64,000 nucleotides of DNA from Bacteroidota bacterium. GTDB taxonomy: Bacteria > Bacteroidota > Bacteroidia > B-17B0 > Aurantibacillaceae. Positions within the stretch are counted from its first letter, which is position 1. Every line of letters begins with the position of its first letter. The notes under the pieces were generated by a model. The model ran no database searches and was not told where the DNA came from. It was given only the letters and a program-made list of their open reading frames with translations. A program made the translations under genes and the position numbers. Location of the stretch: positions 1 through 64,000 of the forward strand of contig JAUXTT010000014.1 in assembly GCA_030684395.1 (NCBI GenBank), read 5' to 3'. Shown here piece after piece: positions 57,374-64,000 of the stretch.

Positions 57374-59512
57374 CTACAAACGGATTCCAACCAGCAGAAC
57401 ATCATCTACCTGCTCCAAATCCCCCTTCCATTCCAAAAATTTGCTGTTCAGCAATTCTTCCTGTTCCGCCATTTTTACATTGGCTATCATGCGAACCATT
57501 TCATTTAATGGCTTATACTTGAATTTCTTCCCTTTTGGGCCTCCAAATTGATCAGCAAAACCATCGGAATAGAGATAAAGCATATCTCCCCGTTTATATT
57601 GGATCGAATGTAAATCAAAATCACCTACCCTCTCACCTTTTCCCACAGGCATTTTATTGGCAGGCATTTCTTGTATTACATCTCCGGAAACTAAAACAGG
57701 TGCATTATTGGCAGCCGCATAGGTTATTTCCCTTGTGATTGTATTTATACAAAGTAAAATCCCATCAAAACCATCCTTTTGCTCGCCTTTACTTACGGTG
57801 CTGATCAACTTCTCTCTGGTGTAATTAAAGATTTTATCCGGTTGATGGATGTTCTCTTCGTTTATTGCTTCATTCAAAAACGAAATATTCAACAAACTCA
57901 TAAAGGCTCCGGGAACACCATGCCCGGTACTGTCACAAACTGCGAGATAAAAAAATTCGTTCTTTTCGGTTGCCCAGTAAAAATCGCCACTTACAATATC
58001 TTTTGGCCGGAAAAAAATAAAATTCTCCGGTAAATATTCATTTACAAATACTGTACTTGCAAAAACGGTGTCTTGAATTCTCTTCGCATAGTTGATACTA
58101 TCCAGTATCTCTTTTTGTTTTTCTTCTATAATATGATTTTTAACCTGAAGCTCACCATAACTTTCTTTTAACTGATCCTGTTGTTTTCTGATAAGTATGT
58201 TAGCTGCACGTACTTTTCTAAGGGCAATAAAAATAACAAGTAGCAACAAACAAACAACTACTAAGAAAATTATCAGAAAGTTTTTTATTTTCTTTTCCTT
58301 CTTTAATTGTTCGTTTCTGGCTTGAGCCAACTCTGCACTTAATTTGGCTGTCTTCTCGATCTCACTTGTTTTGTATTTAATCGACATTTCAGAGAGTTGA
58401 GACGTTATATCATCATTTGATAATTTCTGCGAAATGCGTTTAAACTCATCAAAATAAACAATAACACTATCATAATTACCTCTATAGGCATGGTAATAAG
58501 TTAGCTCTTCCATAACAAAGAGGCGAACTTCATTATCAATATCCGGTTCCATATATATTTTTGTAGTATCTATATAAGCCTTATGCATGCCCATGTTTTT
58601 TTGATACCTATAGTTAAGTGCTATATTGATGTATGATGAAGCGAGTCCATCCGAATCACTCAATTGCTTTTTTAATTCAATCGACTCCTTTAAATAAACT
58701 ATAGCTTTGGGATAATTTTGTGTATTAGTATAAATATTACCCATATTATTATAAATGCCAGCCTGATTTACAATATCGTTATTTTCTTTAAGTATCTTCA
58801 GGGCTTTTAAATAACCCTCCAGGGCCTTTGGATAATCATTTTTCTCAGAATGAAGTAATGCAAGATTCATAAGAGGGATGGCAGTTTTACTTTGCATTCC
58901 CGACTTTTCATAAATACTCAATGCCGAATCAATGTATGTTTTCGCGGTTTCTAATGAATGCTGTTTTATATAAATAATGGATAAATTATTATACACAGCG
59001 CCTTTTAAACTCCTATCAGGACAAAGATTATAGTAGGTAAGTGATTTTTCATAAAACGAAATGCTTTGTTTGGTATTACCGCTTGCCTGATAACACAAGC
59101 CAATATTGTTATAGCAATTTCCCTGTCCTTTGTAATTTTTAATAGTACTAAAGAGATTAAAAGCTTCCTTAAATAATTTAATTGCTGCATCTCCTTCTTT
59201 TCGGTTATAATTAACGATGCCTTTTTGAACCAATGCATTCGCCTTCCATTTTACCGAATTAATTTTATCTGCAAAATCATAAAGCTGTTGTGAATAAGCC
59301 GCTGCCGAGTCAAGGTCGTTATATAAATAATAAGATATGACACCAAATAGAGCCTGACATTTTAAGGAATCGGGTTTTGAAGGATCTTTAATAACTCTAT
59401 TCAAGCTGTCAACCTGTGTGTATCCGCTTATAGAGATCGCTATAAAACAACAAAAAAACAAAATATGCCTGAACTTTGTAAGCATACTAAAATGGTTAGG
59501 TTCCAATTGCAA
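57374..59512 (-). CDS. TPR-containing SpoIIE/PP2C protein phosphatase
   Basis: 712 aa from the ATG at 59512; the second Met (residue 10, MLTKFRHILFFCCFIAISI) may be the true start, as the signal peptide begins there. About seven TPRs (about 45-340, KGQGNCYNNIGLCYQASGNTKQSISFYEKSL, NYPKALEGYLKALKIL), a transmembrane helix (about 405-425), KEILDSINYAKRIQ linker, and a PP2C domain (about 508-712): GDFYWA, DSTGHGVPGAF, DGFDG, SDGFADQFGG, QVDDVLLVGIRL. The phosphatase is closest to the next gene upstream. Confidence 0.9.
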   Translation of the reverse strand: MQLEPNHFSMLTKFRHILFFCCFIAISISGYTQVDSLNRVIKDPSKPDSLKCQALFGVISYYLYNDLDSAAAYSQQLYDFADKINSVKWKANALVQKGIVNYNRKEGDAAIKLFKEAFNLFSTIKNYKGQGNCYNNIGLCYQASGNTKQSISFYEKSLTYYNLCPDRSLKGAVYNNLSIIYIKQHSLETAKTYIDSALSIYEKSGMQSKTAIPLMNLALLHSEKNDYPKALEGYLKALKILKENNDIVNQAGIYNNMGNIYTNTQNYPKAIVYLKESIELKKQLSDSDGLASSYINIALNYRYQKNMGMHKAYIDTTKIYMEPDIDNEVRLFVMEELTYYHAYRGNYDSVIVYFDEFKRISQKLSNDDITSQLSEMSIKYKTSEIEKTAKLSAELAQARNEQLKKEKKIKNFLIIFLVVVCLLLLVIFIALRKVRAANILIRKQQDQLKESYGELQVKNHIIEEKQKEILDSINYAKRIQDTVFASTVFVNEYLPENFIFFRPKDIVSGDFYWATEKNEFFYLAVCDSTGHGVPGAFMSLLNISFLNEAINEENIHQPDKIFNYTREKLISTVSKGEQKDGFDGILLCINTITREITYAAANNAPVLVSGDVIQEMPANKMPVGKGERVGDFDLHSIQYKRGDMLYLYSDGFADQFGGPKGKKFKYKPLNEMVRMIANVKMAEQEELLNSKFLEWKGDLEQVDDVLLVGIRL

Positions 59513-59570
59513 CTAAGGCTGGCTCAAATATACCAATAAATACTGAGATTTTGTTATGCTGAACCTATTG

Positions 59571-61619
59571 TTACACCTTCAAGCCTATTACCAGCATATC
59601 ATCAACTTGCTCCAATGGCCCTTTCCATTGATTGAATGTATTAAGCAGTATTTCCGATTGTTCATTCAGGGGTTTTAAAGAAACAGAAAGTAACAATTCA
59701 TTCAAAGGTTTATACTTGAATTTCTTCCCTTTTGGCCCGCCAAACTGATCTGCATAACCATCGGTATACAAATACAGCACATCTCCTTCTTTACATTGCA
59801 GGGTGTGTAACTTAAAATCTTCTTTTCGTTCGCCCTGCCCTACCGGCATTCTATCGCCAGAAAGCTCCACAATTGAACCGTTACTAATTAAAACAGGGGA
59901 GTTATTTGCAGCAACGTATTTAATTTCTTTTGTCGCTTTATTAATGCAAAGCAGTATTCCATCAAACCCGTCTTTCTGATTTTCCTTGCTGATAGTAGAA
60001 ATCAATCTTTCTCTTACATACTCAAAAACCTTATTAGGCTCTGAAATATTTTTTTCTTTGATGGCTTCACTTAAAAAACCAATATTCAACAAACTCATAA
60101 AGGAGCCGGGAACTCCATGACCAGTACTATCGCAAACGGCAAGGTATATTAAACCTTCCTGTTCTAAGGAGTTTGAATCTTCAGCCAACCAGTAAAAATC
60201 ACCACTTACAATATCCTTAGGTTTAAGAAGGACAAAGGAGTCGGGCAATAATTTTTTAAAGAATTCGGAATGAGGGAATATGGCCTTTTGAATTCTTTTG
60301 GCATACTTTATACTGTCTGTGATGTCTTTATTGATCTCTGTAAGTTCGTTGTACGCCTTATCGATTATACGTTTTTGGGCCTCAATGGCTTCATTTTTAA
60401 ATTCCAGTTCCTTTGCTATTTTATTCTTTTCTTTAAAGCGTTTAAACAGAAGAAACGAAATAAACAAAAATGATACACCGCTTATAATAAGGATCCAGAT
60501 ATAAAGGTTCTTTTTTTTATGTGCGCTTTCATTTTCACTCTCCCTGAGTTTTTGAACAAGCTTCATTTCAATCAGTTCTTTTTCCTTTTCCTTATTGTTA
60601 TATTTTGCTTCCAGCTCGGCAAGCTTAGAAATGTTATCCTCATTTCGAAGGCTATCCTTTAAGAACATTAATTTGGTTTGAATTTTAAAAGCCGCCTTGT
60701 AATCTCCCTTCAATTCATAAGCATCTTTAAGATTAATATATGCATATTTAAGATCTTCGCGGGCTCTATTTTTAATAGCGAGTTCTATAACCTGATTGGA
60801 AATTTCGATTGCTCTTGCAGGATTTTTTTGTTTGATATAAATTAATCCCAGGTTTTCCATACTAGCCATCATTCCCATGGTATCAGCGCTTGATTTTCTT
60901 ATTTGAAACCCCTGATCATTGCATTTGATCGCATTTATAAAATCTTTCTTCTGCGCATAAATTACCGACATGTTATCGAGGCATGAAGCGATCTGCCGAA
61001 TGTTCTTTTCCTCTTCAAATATTTTCATCGCCTTTTGATAATAAACCAAAGAACTATCTAACTCCCCCTTTTCATCAAAAATAATAGCAAGGTTTCCATA
61101 ACTGGATGCTATCCCATTTTTATCTTTCAAAAGAAAACTGATAGCGATGTTTTTATTGAAGTACTCAATTGCTTTATCATGCAAACCCTGATACCAGTAT
61201 ACAATTCCCATTCCCGTATAGGATTTACTGAGACCGGGGTTGTATTTATTTCTTGAATAAAGATCAGCGGCAGTAAACAAATGATTTAAGGATGCGATAT
61301 AATTTGTTTTGTATTCTTCGCAGAAAGCGAATTGCATGTAAACATCAGCAATTAAAATTTCATCTTTCAATTGCCGGGCCATTTTTAATGCCAGCTCATT
61401 ACATTTTACGGCTGAATCAACATTTGACTGGTGTAATTCATTGCTATATTCAACAAGAGCAATTACTTTCTTTTTAGGATTTTTTTCATCCAGGTATCTT
61501 TTATATAAAGAAACTGAGTTCTGGGAAAGAGTAGTAGTACAAAAAAAAACAAAGAGCAAAATACTAAATACGTGCCTGGCAGCTATTCCCGTATTTATAT
61601 TCTTAATCCTATTATACAT
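59571..61619 (-). CDS. TPR-containing SpoIIE/PP2C protein phosphatase
   Basis: 682 aa. Signal-like N-terminus (HVFSILLFVFFCTTTLSQ), TPRs (about 60-335, GIVYWYQGLHDKAIEYFNKNIAI, AIIFDEKGELDSSLVYYQKAMKIF), transmembrane helix (about 375-395, LYIWILIISGVSFLFISFLLF), KDITDSIKYAKRIQ linker, and a PP2C domain (about 472-682) with GDFYWL, DSTGHGVPGSF, DGFDG, TDGYADQFGG, QVDDMLVIGLKV. Its start overlaps the end of the upstream array gene by 25 nt, so translation is coupled. Confidence 0.9.
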   Translation of the reverse strand: MYNRIKNINTGIAARHVFSILLFVFFCTTTLSQNSVSLYKRYLDEKNPKKKVIALVEYSNELHQSNVDSAVKCNELALKMARQLKDEILIADVYMQFAFCEEYKTNYIASLNHLFTAADLYSRNKYNPGLSKSYTGMGIVYWYQGLHDKAIEYFNKNIAISFLLKDKNGIASSYGNLAIIFDEKGELDSSLVYYQKAMKIFEEEKNIRQIASCLDNMSVIYAQKKDFINAIKCNDQGFQIRKSSADTMGMMASMENLGLIYIKQKNPARAIEISNQVIELAIKNRAREDLKYAYINLKDAYELKGDYKAAFKIQTKLMFLKDSLRNEDNISKLAELEAKYNNKEKEKELIEMKLVQKLRESENESAHKKKNLYIWILIISGVSFLFISFLLFKRFKEKNKIAKELEFKNEAIEAQKRIIDKAYNELTEINKDITDSIKYAKRIQKAIFPHSEFFKKLLPDSFVLLKPKDIVSGDFYWLAEDSNSLEQEGLIYLAVCDSTGHGVPGSFMSLLNIGFLSEAIKEKNISEPNKVFEYVRERLISTISKENQKDGFDGILLCINKATKEIKYVAANNSPVLISNGSIVELSGDRMPVGQGERKEDFKLHTLQCKEGDVLYLYTDGYADQFGGPKGKKFKYKPLNELLLSVSLKPLNEQSEILLNTFNQWKGPLEQVDDMLVIGLKV

Positions 61620-63994
61620 ACATCATCAACTTGTTCCAGTAAGTTTTTCCATTCCTCAAACTTTCTGCTAACCTTTTTTTCTTGTTCCTCTAAAGGTAAT
61701 AAGTTAATAGAAAGAAACAAATCGCTTAACTGTTTGTATTTGAATTTTTTTCCTTTTGGCCCTCCAAACTGATCTGCATATCCATCAGTGAAAAGATAAA
61801 TAACGTCGCCCGATCTGAGATCAATAGTGCTGCTTGTAAAAGAAAGATCTTGCTTTGGTGATCTGCCAACAGGCATTTTATCAGCAGAGAACTCAAGCAG
61901 TTCACTATTTCTTACTATCCACAATGGATTATTGGCCCCGGTATACTCCAAGCTCATATTTTTCAGATCAATTGAAATAAGTGTACAATCCATACCATCA
62001 TTACCACCCTGACCGCTTTCGTCAGGTTTCAAACCTAGTATAAGGATCTTCCGCACAAAATTCAATATCTCTTTGGTTGAAGTAAGTCCCCTGCTCAGGA
62101 GTGACTCATTTAACAATGAAATATTAAGCAAACTCATAAATGCACCCGGAATCCCATGTCCTGTACTATCAGCAACACATAAATAGAATTTACCATCCAC
62201 ATAATTTGCCCAGTAAAAATCCCCACTCACCAAATCTTTTGGCTTGAAGAAAATAAAATGATCATTTAATCTTTCTTTAAACTCAGACCCGGAAGCCAGA
62301 AATGAACTCTGTATGCGTTTTGCATAATTAATAGAATCCGTTATTTCCTTTTGGTGTTCCTCCACGATCCTTTTTTGGTTTTCCACCTCTAGTTTTTGTT
62401 TTTCAATGATCTTATTTTGCTTTTGGCTCACTTTAAATCTGTTGAAAATAAAAACACCAAATACAACCAAAATAATTATCCCTCCGTAAAGCGCATAGTT
62501 TTTGGTTTTTTCCTGGCTTATCTGCAATTGATGTATCCGTATCTGCTCATCCTTTAGTTCCTGCTCATGCAAGTTTTTAAGGCTATCTTCTGAAGCTTTT
62601 TTCTCGTACTCAAATTTTATTTCATTTCGGGTTAAGGCTTTCGACTTTTCGATATTGAATATTGAGTCTTTGTAGATCATATAAGTTCTAAAGTGCTTTA
62701 AAGCCAATAGTGGTTGCCCCTTTTTTTCATAAAGTTGGGATAACAGTTCCTCTGCTAACTCAATGTTTTCAAGTGATTCGATCTGATAAGCAATTTTCAA
62801 AGATCTCTCACAGTTTGAGATTGCTTCATTTACCTTACCAAGGTTAGCTAAACAGTTAGCCATATTATAATACTGAACGGATTGTATTTCGAGCTGCTCA
62901 TTCTTTACATAAATAGTTAATGCTTTTTGATGATAATAAATTGCTGAGTCCAGTTGCTTATTACTTTCAAAGAGTAAACCATAAGAAGCGTAAACATCTG
63001 CAATCCCAATTTCATCTTTTATCTCAACAAAAATCGTCAACGCATTTGCGAACTCCTCTTTTGCATGAGAAAAATCATTCATTCTAAAATAAATGTCGCC
63101 AATATTTGCGAGAGAGATTGCTATTCCCTGCTTGCTATTCATCTCTTTTTCAACTTTAAGAGATTTAACAGAATAATCAAGTGCTTTCTGATATTCTCCT
63201 TGCTTCTTAAATACTAACCCAATATTTGACAAAGCATTTGCAACACCCAATTTATACTTTGCTTCTTCCTGAATCTTTAATGATTCAAAATAATGTTTAA
63301 GTGCCAACGGATAATCACCATGAGAGAAGTGTATATTTCCAATGGCATTTAAGCAGGAAGCCATTCCCTTTTTATTATTTATTTTTTTCTCTTCGTTGAA
63401 AGACCTGTTTTGATATTCAATAGCCTCAATGAATTTCCCCAGCCTTTTGTAAGCAATTCCCATGTTGCCGTAACATGCGGCAAGTGATTTGGGGTTGTTT
63501 TCTTTCAAATAGTAAGAAACTGCCAATTGATTTTTATCAAGCGATTTTTGATATTCACCCAAATAAAGATAAACCGCAGCAATTCGTCCATTTGACAACG
63601 CTTCCTGTTTTTTATTATTTAAGGAAATAAATAGTTTGTTGGCCTTTTCAAAATAAGCCAATGCTTTGTCGTAAGAATCTTCATCTAAAAAATAATTTCC
63701 CAATTCAATGCAAATATCCCCGGTTTCGGAATTAAGCTCATTTTGCTCTGCCAGTTGCTCCAGGTTCAATAACTCCTTCAGAATTGAATCGCCCTTACCT
63801 TCATTAATTAGTTCCTGATATAACCCAAGTTTTATTGGAATCTGTTTTTTAAAACTTGGCTCTTTTTGTAATTCAGCTTTGAGTGAATCTGTTTTAGAGT
63901 TTTTTTGCGAAAAAAGATGCCCTTTACTTAGAAAAAGTAAGCACAGAAAAAACAACATTCTGAAACTAAAATATTTTCTCCTTCTCTTTTTCAC
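61595..63994 (-). CDS. TPR-containing SpoIIE/PP2C protein phosphatase
   Basis: 799 aa, the largest of the array. Basic N-terminus (KKRRRKYFSFR) then a hydrophobic signal (MLFFLCLLFLSKGHLFSQ); the start could be the Met at residue 13. Many TPRs (about 60-460, KALAYFEKANKLFISLNNKKQEALSNGRIAAVYLYLGEYQKSL), transmembrane helix (about 497-517, YALYGGIIILVVFGVFIFN), KEITDSINYAKRIQ linker, PP2C domain (590-799): SGDFYWA, DSTGHGIPGAF, NDGMDCTL, TDGYADQFGG, QVDDVCIIGLRI. It lies at the window edge; only 6 nt upstream are visible, so its promoter and any earlier array members are unknown. Confidence 0.9.
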   Translation of the reverse strand: MKKRRRKYFSFRMLFFLCLLFLSKGHLFSQKNSKTDSLKAELQKEPSFKKQIPIKLGLYQELINEGKGDSILKELLNLEQLAEQNELNSETGDICIELGNYFLDEDSYDKALAYFEKANKLFISLNNKKQEALSNGRIAAVYLYLGEYQKSLDKNQLAVSYYLKENNPKSLAACYGNMGIAYKRLGKFIEAIEYQNRSFNEEKKINNKKGMASCLNAIGNIHFSHGDYPLALKHYFESLKIQEEAKYKLGVANALSNIGLVFKKQGEYQKALDYSVKSLKVEKEMNSKQGIAISLANIGDIYFRMNDFSHAKEEFANALTIFVEIKDEIGIADVYASYGLLFESNKQLDSAIYYHQKALTIYVKNEQLEIQSVQYYNMANCLANLGKVNEAISNCERSLKIAYQIESLENIELAEELLSQLYEKKGQPLLALKHFRTYMIYKDSIFNIEKSKALTRNEIKFEYEKKASEDSLKNLHEQELKDEQIRIHQLQISQEKTKNYALYGGIIILVVFGVFIFNRFKVSQKQNKIIEKQKLEVENQKRIVEEHQKEITDSINYAKRIQSSFLASGSEFKERLNDHFIFFKPKDLVSGDFYWANYVDGKFYLCVADSTGHGIPGAFMSLLNISLLNESLLSRGLTSTKEILNFVRKILILGLKPDESGQGGNDGMDCTLISIDLKNMSLEYTGANNPLWIVRNSELLEFSADKMPVGRSPKQDLSFTSSTIDLRSGDVIYLFTDGYADQFGGPKGKKFKYKQLSDLFLSINLLPLEEQEKKVSRKFEEWKNLLEQVDDVCIIGLRI

Positions 63995-64000
63995 TTTAAC

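Noticed and set aside
1-64000. Classical mobile integron
   Set aside because: No intI, attI or Pc is visible and the three elements are far apart in both orientations; at most dispersed attC-like elements.

Overview
The window is a 64 kb piece of an AT-rich chromosome from a member of the Bacteroidota. Several independent signs agree. There are many secreted proteins with C-terminal type IX secretion (T9SS) sorting domains. Promoters have the Bacteroidota form TTTG-N19-TAnnTTTG, and Shine-Dalgarno sequences are generally absent. The gene families are typical of the phylum: S46 dipeptidyl-peptidase, an OstA-like protein, DUF5683 next to parAB and dapB, DUF5777, a SusC-like TonB receptor, and TPR-SpoIIE phosphatases. 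I cannot fix the genus. No rRNA, tRNA, CRISPR array, prophage, transposase or integrase gene was recognised.

Layout. 1-7.2 kb is an accessory zone. It holds a secreted PKD/T9SS protein and an FMN reductase, each preceded by an attC-like inverted-repeat element that contains a promoter. It also holds a Cys-rich metal-binding protein, a duplicated and truncated small secreted gene, a frameshifted copy of that gene, and a relic of a T9SS cargo gene. 7.2-27 kb is mostly cell-surface biology: a T9SS adhesin-like pair, a DUF5777 beta-barrel, YceI, secreted endonuclease I, a TonB receptor, lamin-tail and BNR-repeat cargo, a deoxyhypusine-synthase-like enzyme, and an ECF sigma factor overlapping a TonB-tailed membrane protein. 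27-41.6 kb is core-like: DPP7-type peptidase, a DUF234 AAA ATPase behind a 3 x 52 bp repeat, an OstA-like protein, the UPF0173-parA-parB-DUF5683-dapB operon, and a universal stress protein. 41.8-47.2 kb is accessory again: an erythromycin-esterase-like enzyme, a YwqK/MORN-type protein behind a third attC-like element, a complete EcoRV-type restriction-modification pair, and a toxin-antitoxin-like gene pair. 47.3-54 kb holds 3-hydroxyacyl-CoA dehydrogenase, TerC, a PadR-PspC envelope-stress operon with a perfect palindromic operator, and a serine hydrolase. 54-64 kb is a tandem array of five SpoIIE/PP2C phosphatase genes on the minus strand, four of them with TPR sensor regions.

The most interesting signals are as follows. 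(1) Three attC-like elements each sit directly upstream of, and co-oriented with, one accessory gene, and each has a promoter in its loop. Two of them share internal sequence while their stem arms differ but still pair. (2) The five-gene SpoIIE array. (3) The EcoRV-like R-M system, whose endonuclease has a histone-like Lys-rich tail. (4) Three 52-53 bp dyad repeats in front of the AAA ATPase. (5) Dispersed REP-like palindromes that repeatedly form the stem-loops of intrinsic terminators.
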